Of a stretch of DNA of 64,000 bases, positions 42,422-50,223 are shown piece after piece. The stretch is taken from assembly GCA_903911145.1 (NCBI GenBank), contig CAIWCD010000024.1, forward strand, positions 228,827 to 292,826, in the 5' to 3' direction. Position 1 is the stretch's first letter. Each line of letters starts with the position of its first letter. The notes under the pieces were generated by a model that saw nothing but the letters and a program-made list of their open reading frames with translations, was not told where the DNA came from and did no database searches. The position numbers were made by a program, and so were the translations under genes. This DNA is from an uncultured delta proteobacterium. GTDB taxonomy: Bacteria; Myxococcota; Myxococcia; Myxococcales; 40CM-4-68-19.

Positions 42422-43975
42422 TTAACTGAGCGCGGGCAGGGAATTGGAATAGTAGGCGAGAACTTCCCGCTGCGCGGTCCCGGTTGCAGCTCGCAGTTGT
42501 GTGCCCGCGCGTGAGACGAGCCCGCGTCGAATCAAATGCTCGACTCCCAGGCTCGCGATCGCCTCGGCCTCCTCGCTGGCGAGAACATCGCCGGTCAACC
42601 GCGCCATATCCCGATTGCGGTCGCTGTCGGCGTCGAGTGCCGCCTGGGCCTGCTGAGTTCCCTCGAACTCTTCTCCCAGCGCGACGGGCACGCCGCGAGC
42701 ATCGAGTTGTGCGCGCAGTTCCCGCACGCGGTCATTGAGCCGTTCGGTTGTTGCTTCGCCCAATTCGAGCATTGCGCGCGCGACCAGTGGCACCGGCGTC
42801 GCCGGAATGACCCGTGCAATCTCGCTCATTAAATCGGTCGCGACCTGCTTGGCTGTGGTTCGCCGCTGCTCGTCGGTCTGCTGCGCGAGATCGACGTTGT
42901 GCGAACGCGCCCAGTCGGAGAAACGCACGGGAGTGCCGAACGCCACCGCGACATATCCGCTCCGCTGGAGGCGGCCCGTCAATGCGCGAACGATACCCAG
43001 GGCAATTCGAAAGGGGAGCAGCGCGAGCATCTTCGCAGCCCCGAGGAGCTTCTCAACGAGCGTCGGTGGATTGTCGCGCCCGCGCTTTTCCGCCAGGAGT
43101 TGCTCGTCCTCGAGAACGCGGTCGTAGTTAATCCCGACGGGAACGAAATAGAGCTCGCGCTTGAAATCCGGCTCGCAGGTTAACTGCAAAATGGCGTCAA
43201 GCAGGCCGACCTTGGGTGTGCGCAAAGCGCCGTCGCGGGTTAATCCTCCCTCGGGAAAGATTCCCTGCGTCACACCTCTACGGGTGATTAACTGGAGGTA
43301 ACGGCGCAATACCTGATGGTAGAGCGGGTCGGGAAATCCGCGTCGGACAAAGAATCCACCGAAGGCCTTGAAGAGTGCGTCGAGAGGAAAGACGCGAGCC
43401 CACTCGCCCACGGCGTAGCTGACGGCGACCTGCCGGGCGAGTGCCCAACCCACCACGACGTAGTCGAAGTTGCTGCGGTGATTAATCAGGAATACCGCGG
43501 TGGCATCCTTGGGAAGCGAGCGCAGGCGGTCCTGCGAGGCGCGATCGATCACCGGCCGATAGACCGCATGAATGGCCGCTTTCGCGAGTCCCATTCCGAA
43601 TTGGTAATAAGCGGTTAATGAGAAGGCGGGGACGATCTCGTCGATATAACTCTCGACGTCGCGGCGCACATCTTCGGGGGCACGCGGCGCACGCGCAGGT
43701 TGTCCCGGCCGTGCCGGAGGCCCTCCGCGTGCGGCCTCGCGCATGGCTTCATTGACGACCCGGTCATTGAGCAACTCCTCTTTAACCAGCAGCCGGCCTC
43801 CATATTTGAAGAGGTCAACGCGCACGTCGTGCTTCTCGGCATATCGCCGAGAGCGGCGGTGCAGCGACTCGCGCAGCTTGCCGAGGAGCCACGCACGCAG
43901 CAGCAACTCATAGAGCGCAAGCGCAACGAAGACAGCCACGATCGTGCGTACAACATGGTGCGAGAAGAACTGCAT
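42422..43975 (-). CDS. plsB: Glycerol-3-phosphate acyltransferase (PlsB-like)
   Basis: The 517-residue product has the acyltransferase motifs in order: NHRSNFDYVVVGWAL (HxxxxD-type block I), the GGFFVRRGF block, IFPEGGLTRDG (block III) and VPVGINYDRV. This is the PlsB-type GPAT that makes lysophosphatidate from glycerol-3-phosphate and acyl-ACP or acyl-CoA. One membrane helix lies at the N-terminus (VVRTIVAVFVALALYELLL). It is shorter than E. coli PlsB (about 800 residues) but within the range of bacterial homologues. It overlaps the Maf gene by one base pair (TGATG), so the two are cotranscribed, Maf first. Confidence 0.8.
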   Translation of the reverse strand: MQFFSHHVVRTIVAVFVALALYELLLRAWLLGKLRESLHRRSRRYAEKHDVRVDLFKYGGRLLVKEELLNDRVVNEAMREAARGGPPARPGQPARAPRAPEDVRRDVESYIDEIVPAFSLTAYYQFGMGLAKAAIHAVYRPVIDRASQDRLRSLPKDATAVFLINHRSNFDYVVVGWALARQVAVSYAVGEWARVFPLDALFKAFGGFFVRRGFPDPLYHQVLRRYLQLITRRGVTQGIFPEGGLTRDGALRTPKVGLLDAILQLTCEPDFKRELYFVPVGINYDRVLEDEQLLAEKRGRDNPPTLVEKLLGAAKMLALLPFRIALGIVRALTGRLQRSGYVAVAFGTPVRFSDWARSHNVDLAQQTDEQRRTTAKQVATDLMSEIARVIPATPVPLVARAMLELGEATTERLNDRVRELRAQLDARGVPVALGEEFEGTQQAQAALDADSDRNRDMARLTGDVLASEEAEAIASLGVEHLIRRGLVSRAGTQLRAATGTAQREVLAYYSNSLPALS

Positions 43976-44553
43976 CAGGGAACCTCGAAGCCCGCACCGC
44001 GCAGGAGGCGGCAGAGCGCGATGAGCGGCAAACCGACGATGGCCGTGAAATCCTCGCCGGAGATCTTCTCGACCAGCGAGATGCCGAGGCTCTCGATCTT
44101 GTAGGAGCCCGCGCAGTCGAGCGGTCGCTCGCGCTGGACGTAGCGGCGGATTTCGTGGGGCGTCAGCGCGCGCAGCTGCATGGCGTGGAGGTCGACGGCG
44201 GTCTCGACTGTTCCGTCGGGATGGCGCAACGCCACCGCGGTGATGAGCCGGTGGCTGCGTCCGGACAGGCGCTGCAGTTGGGCCTCGGCGCGCTCGATTG
44301 TGCCGGGCTTTCCGAGGCGCTCGCCATCGAGATCCACCAGCTGATCGGAGCCGATGATGAAGGCATCGGGCGCCGCGTCCGCGACGCTCGCGGCCTTGTC
44401 GTGCGCGAGCTGGAGCGCGATCTCCTCGGGCGAAAGGTGACCGCTGACCGCCTCTTCGTCGACCTTGGGCGCGAGCGCCGAGTAGGGCAACCCGAGGCGG
44501 TCGAGGAGGGCGCGCCGATATTTCGAGGTGGAGGCGAGGACCAGCTTGGGCAT
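43975..44553 (-). CDS. maf: Maf-family nucleotide pyrophosphatase
   Basis: ATG 44553 gives a 192-residue product with the Maf signature: LVLASTSKYRRALLDRLGLPY at the start, KVDEEA, FIIGSDQLVDLDGERLGKP, and the closing IVGLPL. Maf/YceF-type enzymes hydrolyse non-canonical nucleoside triphosphates, for example m7GTP or dTTP, to prevent incorporation. A longer in-frame ORF to 45606 upstream is antisense to the adjacent hydrolase and lacks homology, so it is not part of the gene. Confidence 0.9.
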   Translation of the reverse strand: MPKLVLASTSKYRRALLDRLGLPYSALAPKVDEEAVSGHLSPEEIALQLAHDKAASVADAAPDAFIIGSDQLVDLDGERLGKPGTIERAEAQLQRLSGRSHRLITAVALRHPDGTVETAVDLHAMQLRALTPHEIRRYVQRERPLDCAGSYKIESLGISLVEKISGEDFTAIVGLPLIALCRLLRGAGFEVP

Positions 44554-44679
44554 AGGCGATGGGCTCGTGCGTTCAGGTGGAGCGAGGGGGACAGTAGCAG
44601 GCCGCGCGCGGTGCATCGCGGAGTTGGCACTCCAGCAGTCTCTGTTGCCGGCGGCGCATCGTGTAGAAGGGATGGATTC

Positions 44680-45555
44680 ATGGCCTCCGCATATGCGCAG
44701 CTGCAATGGATGGGACACGCGCTGCTCCGCGCGCAGGGCTTCGCACGCCGCGATGAGCAGACTGGCCAGGGGCGGCGTTTCTCGCTCTACGAGCGAGCCG
44801 GCAGCGGAGCCGGTCCGACCGCGCTTCTCGTGCACGGCCTGGGCGGCTCCGCGACGTCGTTCACGCCGATCGCGCGACAGCTCTGCTCGCTCTGCAAGCG
44901 CGTGCTGCTGATCGATCTGCCCGGTCATGGCACTGCGGAGCTGGCCGCGGATGATCAGCCGGCCGATCCGTTGGAGATGGCGCAGGCGCTCGGACGCACG
45001 CTCGAGGTGCTCGCCGAGCCTGTGCTGCTCGTCGGGAATTCGCTCGGCGGTGCGCTCGTGCTCAGTTGCGGGCTCTTCTGGCCTGAACAGGTCGCTGGGG
45101 TGATCGCGCTCGCGCCCGCAGGGGCGCCCTTGAGTCGGGCCGAGTCCGAAGAGCTGCGTCGGGTCTTTCGCGGCGGCGCCGAAAGCGGTGCAGAGCTCGG
45201 TCGGCGCTTGTTTCATTCTCCTCCGTGGGCGGTGCGGATGTTCGCGCGCGGGCTCGGCGAGCACATCGGCAGCCGCGCGGTGCAGCACATCGTCCGCGGC
45301 ATTCGCGCAGGTGCGCAAGGCCCATCGTCCGATGAGCTGCGCGCGATCCGCGTGCCGACGCTGGTGCTCTGGGGCGACAGCGATGGAGTGCTCCCCTCGA
45401 GCGGGGCCGACTACTTTCGCGGCGCGCTGCCTGTCGGCTCGTTCGAGTTGCTCGAGCGCACAGGACACCTCCCGCAGATCGAGCGTCCGCGCGCGGTGCT
45501 CCGGCGGATCGCGGCGTTCATCAGCAAACCCGCGCCGGGTGCGGTCGGGAGATGA
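44680..45555 (+). CDS. Alpha/beta hydrolase
   Basis: The 291-residue product has LLVHGLGGSATSFTPIARQL (oxyanion region), LIDLPGHGTAELA, LLVGNSLGGALVLSC with a GxSxG nucleophile, VLWGDSDGVLP (acid) and RTGHLPQIERP (catalytic His). ATG 44680 follows GAAGGGA. This is an intracellular esterase or C-C hydrolase-type enzyme of unknown substrate. It diverges from maf, with 126 bases between the start codons, and is followed by the inverted repeat and YheT-like pseudogene. Confidence 0.85.
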   Translation: MASAYAQLQWMGHALLRAQGFARRDEQTGQGRRFSLYERAGSGAGPTALLVHGLGGSATSFTPIARQLCSLCKRVLLIDLPGHGTAELAADDQPADPLEMAQALGRTLEVLAEPVLLVGNSLGGALVLSCGLFWPEQVAGVIALAPAGAPLSRAESEELRRVFRGGAESGAELGRRLFHSPPWAVRMFARGLGEHIGSRAVQHIVRGIRAGAQGPSSDELRAIRVPTLVLWGDSDGVLPSSGADYFRGALPVGSFELLERTGHLPQIERPRAVLRRIAAFISKPAPGAVGR

Positions 45556-45574
45556 TCGGAGAGTCCCGTCCTGC

Positions 45575-45613
45575 AGATCGTTTGCATAGCAATGATTGGA
45601 GTGCAAACGATCT
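45575..45613. repeat. Large perfect inverted repeat at a gene breakpoint
   Basis: AGATCGTTTGCA and TGCAAACGATCT are perfect 12-base complements separated by 15 bases. The element sits after the alpha/beta hydrolase stop and just where the N-terminal coding of the YheT-like pseudogene is missing. It could be a transcription terminator, a small dispersed repeat or a recombination scar. A related but imperfect element is at 22964-22987. Confidence 0.7.
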
Positions 45614-46288
45614 CACCGCGTCGGGAAGTCACGTCGCGGAGTTTGTCCGAGCGCAGCCGCGGCTGGTCGGCCGCCGCGCTCAACTTCCGCTCCTGTTCCG
45701 GCGAGCTCAATCGATTGCCGCGCTCGGTTCACTCGGGCGAAACCTCCGACCTCGCGTTCGTCGTCGAACGGCTGCTACAGGAGAGGAGCGGTGCGCCGCT
45801 GTTGATCGCGGGAGTCTCGCTGGGCGGCAACGTTCTCGTGAAGTGGCTCGGGGAGATCGGAGCTTCGGTGCCGCGAGAGCTGCGCGCGGCTGCCGCGATC
45901 TCGACGCCGTTTGATCTCTCGCTCTGCGCCAGCGCGCTCGACGGACCGGGCTTCTGGGCGCGCATCTATCGCGGCAGATTCCTGCGAACACTGCTCGCCA
46001 AGACGCGTGCGAAGGCCGCGCGATTTCCACGCGCGCTCGACGTGAACGCCCTCGATCGGATCCATACACTGACTGAATTCGACGAGCGCGTCGCAGCACC
46101 CCTGCATGGCTTCTCCGGCGCCGCCGGTTACTACGCGCGCTCTTCAAGCGGTCCGTTTCTCGCACGTCCGACTCGAAGTCGCAGCGCAGGGAGGACACGT
46201 CGGCTTCGTTTCGTCTTCGACCGGGCTTGCCCGCTCGTGGGCAGAGGCGAGGGCGGTCTCTTTTCTCGCGCAGCACGCGCAGACCTGA
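45614..46288 (+). pseudogene. Degenerate YheT-like alpha/beta hydrolase
   Basis: Fragments of a YheT-family hydrolase appear in different frames. LTASGSHVAEFVRA (about 45620-45655) is in one frame, then SRGWSAAALNFRSCSGELNR, HSGETSDL, LLIAGVSLGGNVLVKWLGEIG, EFDERVAAPLHGFSGAAGYYARSS in a second, then VAAQGGHVGFVSSSTGLARSWAEARAVSFL in a third, ending at 46288. Relative to intact YheT, about 70-80 N-terminal residues are absent, a frameshift lies near 45655, and about 35 residues (the PTLI..DDP acid region) are deleted with a shift near 46150. The GxSxG nucleophile and GGHVGF His remain. The gene is therefore broken, and any product would be non-functional unless read through. Confidence 0.7.
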
Positions 46289-46302
46289 GGCGGCGCGTGC
46301 TT

Positions 46303-46336
46303 AAAAAAAGAGCGGGCACCCGAAGGTACCCGCTCT
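46303..46336 (-). terminator. Intrinsic terminator of the minus-strand PomX-like operon
   Basis: Read on the minus strand, AGAGCGGGTACC, a TTCG loop and GGTGCCCGCTCT (one mismatch) form a 12-bp stem followed by seven T. This is a classical rho-independent terminator, about 175 bases after the stop of the gene at 46511. Confidence 0.85.
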
Positions 46337-46510
46337 AGGAAAGCTCCGGCGACGCTGTTGCCGTGCAAGATGTTCGAGCGAAGAAGATCGAGGTTGAGTG
46401 ATCAGAGATGCAGTTGCTGGAGAGAACTCTGGTCGCCGGAAAACGAAGACGGCCGGTCGAGTAGCACGCACGGTCTGGTCCAGCAAGCGCAACCCAGACC
46501 GGTCGGTCGT

Positions 46511-47500
46511 TCAGCGGATCCCCGCGACGCGCGTGCGGGCCGCGCCGAGAGCGCGCTCGATCTCCTCGAGCGCAGTCCGACTCTCCATTGCCTCATCCGC
46601 CTCGGCGCGCGCAGAGAGCAGCGCCTCCGCGAGCGCGTCCTTTTCGGTCCGCACGCGGTTGAGCTCCGCCCGGGCTGCATCCCGCTCGGCCACGCGGGCC
46701 TCGAGCTCTCCCGCCAGGCGCTGCAGCTGCCCGCGCGAAGCATCGAGTTCCGCTCGCGCGGCAGCGGCGATCTCTGTCTGCTCTTCGCTCTGCGTGCGCG
46801 CATCCCTCAGCTCGCGCGACAGCCGGGCGGCCTGCGCCAGCGATCCATCGCGCTCCGCCTCGAGCAGCTCAAGCTCCGCGAGCAGATCGCGCGCCGCCGC
46901 GGCCCGCTTCTCGATCTCATGGGCAAGACGATCGCGTTCGTCGGTCCGCTCGCGCGACTCCTCTGCAGCACGACGCAGCGCCGAGAGCGCGCCATCGAGA
47001 TCACTCTTGAGGCGCGCGTTCGCATCCGCGGCCAGATCGAGTTCCGCCGACAGCTCTTTTGCGAGCAGCGCGACTTTCTGCGCCGCCGCGCCCTTGCGGG
47101 TGGCGGGCCCGCGCGAATCGCTTTGAGTGCCAATCAATTCCGATTCGCCCGCGTCGTTCGAGATCACCGCGGAGTGCAGCGGCCCCGCCGCTTCTTCCGC
47201 GCGCGCGCGCACCTGCGCCCGATGCTCGTTTCGTGCGCTCTCTCCTGCTTCACGCGCAAGCGCCGCGCGCATTCCAGCCTCCTGCGCTTCGTGGCGGCTC
47301 ATCATTGTCGGCGAGGTCGGCGCCGGAACGCTGGTCGGCGGCACAGGCGCTGGTGCCGGGTGGGCCTGCACGGGCGCGCTCTCGACCTGCGCGTGCGGGG
47401 CGGTCGACTCCTGCATCTGCGCTTCGATGCTGGCGAGCGCAGACCCAAGCCGCACGCGGGGCCGCACCTTGGGAACGTTCTCCTCGAAGCCGCGCTTCAT
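46511..47500 (-). CDS. Coiled-coil protein, PomX-like
   Basis: The 329-residue product starts MKRGFEENVPKVRPRVRLGS, a strongly basic N-terminal peptide. A Pro/Ala linker follows (about residues 35-65), then a long Ala/Glu/Arg coiled coil to the end. AGGAG lies about six bases before the ATG. It is last in an operon after a ParA ATPase and a coiled-coil/HEAT protein. In M. xanthus, PomX is a coiled-coil scaffold whose basic N-terminal peptide stimulates the PomZ ATPase, and the gene order matches. PomX identity is inferred from context and architecture, because coiled coils are poorly diagnostic. Confidence 0.65.
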   Translation of the reverse strand: MKRGFEENVPKVRPRVRLGSALASIEAQMQESTAPHAQVESAPVQAHPAPAPVPPTSVPAPTSPTMMSRHEAQEAGMRAALAREAGESARNEHRAQVRARAEEAAGPLHSAVISNDAGESELIGTQSDSRGPATRKGAAAQKVALLAKELSAELDLAADANARLKSDLDGALSALRRAAEESRERTDERDRLAHEIEKRAAAARDLLAELELLEAERDGSLAQAARLSRELRDARTQSEEQTEIAAAARAELDASRGQLQRLAGELEARVAERDAARAELNRVRTEKDALAEALLSARAEADEAMESRTALEEIERALGAARTRVAGIR

Positions 47501-47552
47501 GTTGCTCCTGACAGAAAATTCAAGTTGCGACTCTTCGCGCCGAAAGGCCGGA

Positions 47553-48545
47553 TCAGGCCAGCTTCAACTTGACCGGCTCGCCGATGCGCCCGACCACTTC
47601 ATCGAGGACCGACTGGATGTCCTCTGCGCCCTTGCTCTCGGAATCGTACGCGAAGATCGGGATTCCTTCGCTCGACGACTGCGCGAACTTGGTGCACTGG
47701 CGGATGACCTGCTTGAGCAGAAAATCCGGATAGTGCTTCTCGAGCGCTTCGCGCGCCTCTTTCGCGATCTTGTAGGTCGCGTTGTAGGCGTTGATGACGA
47801 TGAAGATGTGATCGAGGACGTGCTCGAGATCCTCCTCGAGCGACTGCACCGTCTCGAAGAGCAGCTTGAGGCCGTGGAACGAGAGGAAGTCGGCGAGCAC
47901 CGGGACGAAGAGATCGTTCGCCGCCATCAGCGCATTCAGGTTGAGCAGCCCGAACGACGGCGGTGCATCGAGCACCACGTAGTCGTACTGGTTCTCCACT
48001 TCCTTGAGCGCATTGCGCAGCCGGAACTCGCGCGCCGCGAGCGGCATCAGCGAGAGATCGATCGTGCTCATGCTCAGATTCGACGGCACGAGATCAAGGC
48101 CAGGCATGCCGGTGGGAACGATGACTTCTTTGAGCGGCTGCTTCTTGATGATCGCGTCGAAGAGCGTCGCGGTCGACTCCTCGCCGGCGACGCCGAGGCA
48201 CTTGCTCGCGTGGCCCTGCGAGTCGAGATCGATCACCAGCACGCGGTGGCCCATCTCGGCGAGGCGGAACGCGTAGCTCGTCGAGACCGACGTCTTGCCG
48301 GTGCCACCCTTGAAGTTGAGGAAGAGCTGCCGGCGCATCAGTCGCCGCGCCGGGAGCTTGCCGAGCTGCGTGCGGGCGGCGGCGAGATCGGCCACGCCGT
48401 AGAGCGCGGGCTTGCCGGGCGCGGGCACTGGCATTCCGGCGTGTTCGAGTTCGAGCGCGTGGCTGGATTCGGCGCGCGCGAGTTCCTGCGGCGTCATTCC
48501 GAGGACCTGCGCGAAGCGGCGTGCGGAATAGCGGATCGACTCCAT
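47553..48545 (-). CDS. ParA-family ATPase, PomZ-like
   Basis: The 330-residue product has an N-terminal extension of about 75 residues, then a deviant Walker A (FKGGTGKTSVSTSYAF), LVIDLDSQGHASKCLG, VVLDAPPSFGLLNLNAL, and the C-terminal VINAYNATYKIAKEA region. This is the ParA/MinD-like group that uses nucleoid or partner gradients to position cargo. The start is ATG 48545; a TTG at 48554 overlaps the previous stop. It lies five bases after the upstream gene's stop and 52 bases before the PomX-like gene. In Myxococcus, PomZ positions the division site with PomX and PomY. Confidence 0.85.
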   Translation of the reverse strand: MESIRYSARRFAQVLGMTPQELARAESSHALELEHAGMPVPAPGKPALYGVADLAAARTQLGKLPARRLMRRQLFLNFKGGTGKTSVSTSYAFRLAEMGHRVLVIDLDSQGHASKCLGVAGEESTATLFDAIIKKQPLKEVIVPTGMPGLDLVPSNLSMSTIDLSLMPLAAREFRLRNALKEVENQYDYVVLDAPPSFGLLNLNALMAANDLFVPVLADFLSFHGLKLLFETVQSLEEDLEHVLDHIFIVINAYNATYKIAKEAREALEKHYPDFLLKQVIRQCTKFAQSSSEGIPIFAYDSESKGAEDIQSVLDEVVGRIGEPVKLKLA

Positions 48546-48550
48546 GATGT

Positions 48551-50182
48551 TCAAGCTCCTCTTTCGGCGTGCGCGTTCTCGAGCGTCGCCCCGGCGATCA
48601 GGCGGCGTCCGCGGCGTGCGAGGACGCCTTGCGACACGAGCGTTGCGGCAAGCGACTCGGCGCGGGAAAGCTCGACGCCGAGCGCGTTGGCGAGATCGCT
48701 CTCGGTCAGGCCCAGCATGGCCGTGCGCACGGCGAAGAGCGCCTCCTGCGCGAGAGGCGCAAGCGGTCCCGGCGCGGGCGGCGCAACCTGCGTCGGTGCC
48801 GCCGCGAGTGGCAACTCCGCACCAGGCGCGGTCTCGCGAAGGATCTCCTCTTCAGCGAGCGGCGCCTCCGGCACGTTGCCCTCCGCGCCTGCCGCCGATC
48901 GCACGCCTGCATCGTGATCGATCGAGAGGCGGGCGATCAGCCCGAGGTTCTCTCCGCTCGCGAGCGCGAGTCCTGCAGCGCGCCGCCGGATTGCAGCGGT
49001 CAGATCATGCGAGGCGGTCTCGAGCGCCTCGCGCGCGTGCGTTACGCCCATGCCGATGAGTGCGTCGAGCGCGGCGAGCCGCACCAGCGCTGGCTCGGAT
49101 GAATTCTGCAGTTGCGCGATCATCGTCGCCGCGCCGTCTCCGCCGCAGGCCGCGAGCGCGCGGGCAATCGCAGCGCGTGCCCGCGGATCGGTCTCCCGTC
49201 CCAACGCGGCAGCAAGTCCGGGCGCCGCAGCGGGCAAGGGGAGCGCGGCCAGATGGCGTGCGGCCTGCGCCCGCCTCGAGGCATCGTGCGCGGTCAAGCC
49301 ACGCAGACACTGCTCGACCAGCGCGCGCTGCGCTGCCGAGACAGCGCGGATGGGGCGCGTCGCTTCTGTGGTCGGCGCGCGCCGAAGGGCAGCGAGGCCG
49401 GGGAGCAGATCGGTCGGTGTCGGGACTGCCGCGTCAGGCAGATGAGCACCGAGGCGACCCTCGGCCCAGAGCTTGCGAGCGCGCGCGATCGAATCGTGTT
49501 CGTGCTCCGGAGCAGGCGGGGCGGGCTCGGGCGTCGCCGCAGGAGGCGCCTCGATGTTGGCCGCAAGCAGCAGCGCATCGCACGCGCGCTGCCGATCGCG
49601 CAGCGCCAGAACCTCACTGCGCAGTTCGCTGATGAACTGGGCGAGCGCTGCCGGTGCCTCATCTCCCTGGCGCGCCTGCTCGATCATCTCCTGCAGCCAC
49701 CGCGCGCGCTCGTCCTTCTGCCGCGCCACTTCCTGGCGCGCTTCGGCGAGCTCTGCCGACAACTGCGCCGCACGATCGCGCTCGGCCACCAGCGCGGCCT
49801 CGTCGATCACGGGCGTCGTCTCCGGGCGCGCGAGCAGCGTGCTCATCCGCGCCCTCTCGGCCTCCAGTTCGATCGCACGCCGCCGGGACTCCTGGGCCTC
49901 GAGCGCGGACTTGCGCGCCTCTTCGTGCGCGCGCTGCCGCTCGGCCTCGGCCGCTGCTGTGCGCGTCTGGGCGCCCGCCAGCTCTGCCGACAACTCGGAG
50001 AGTCGCCACTCGAAGAAGACGATCTTCTCCAACGCAGCGCGAAGCAGCTCCGACGCGACTGGCGCGCCCGCCCGCTCCCGAATCCCCGCTGTTGTCGACG
50101 CTGCGCGCTCCTCCACGCCCACCTCAATCCGCGCGCTCTTGACGAAAAACAGATCCTGGTGGATCGAGCGCTCGCGCGGCAC
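48551..50182 (-). CDS. Coiled-coil plus HEAT-repeat protein, PomY-like
   Basis: The ORF opens at GTG 50182 without a clear Shine-Dalgarno, so the start is uncertain. The 543-residue product has a coiled coil (about residues 40-205), a Pro/Ala linker, HEAT-like repeats (about 300-430, for example RRAQAARHLAALPLPAAAPGLAAALG and EPALVRLAALDALIGMGVTHAREAL), a second Pro/Ala linker, and a C-terminal winged-helix-like segment (LTESDLANALGVELSRAESLAATLVSQGVLARRG). Coiled coil plus HEAT plus Pro-rich tract is the published architecture of PomY, which bridges PomX and FtsZ. The C-terminal winged helix is an addition. It follows the kelch-kinase by 41 bases on the same strand. Confidence 0.7.
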   Translation of the reverse strand: MPRERSIHQDLFFVKSARIEVGVEERAASTTAGIRERAGAPVASELLRAALEKIVFFEWRLSELSAELAGAQTRTAAAEAERQRAHEEARKSALEAQESRRRAIELEAERARMSTLLARPETTPVIDEAALVAERDRAAQLSAELAEARQEVARQKDERARWLQEMIEQARQGDEAPAALAQFISELRSEVLALRDRQRACDALLLAANIEAPPAATPEPAPPAPEHEHDSIARARKLWAEGRLGAHLPDAAVPTPTDLLPGLAALRRAPTTEATRPIRAVSAAQRALVEQCLRGLTAHDASRRAQAARHLAALPLPAAAPGLAAALGRETDPRARAAIARALAACGGDGAATMIAQLQNSSEPALVRLAALDALIGMGVTHAREALETASHDLTAAIRRRAAGLALASGENLGLIARLSIDHDAGVRSAAGAEGNVPEAPLAEEEILRETAPGAELPLAAAPTQVAPPAPGPLAPLAQEALFAVRTAMLGLTESDLANALGVELSRAESLAATLVSQGVLARRGRRLIAGATLENAHAERGA

Positions 50183-50223
50183 AGTATCTTGAGTGGATCA
50201 GTCGGTCAAGCGAGCACCATTGG

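Noticed and set aside
43975..45606. Extended Maf frame of 543 codons
   Set aside because: Upstream of 44553 the frame is antisense to the alpha/beta hydrolase and without homology; Maf starts at ATG 44553.
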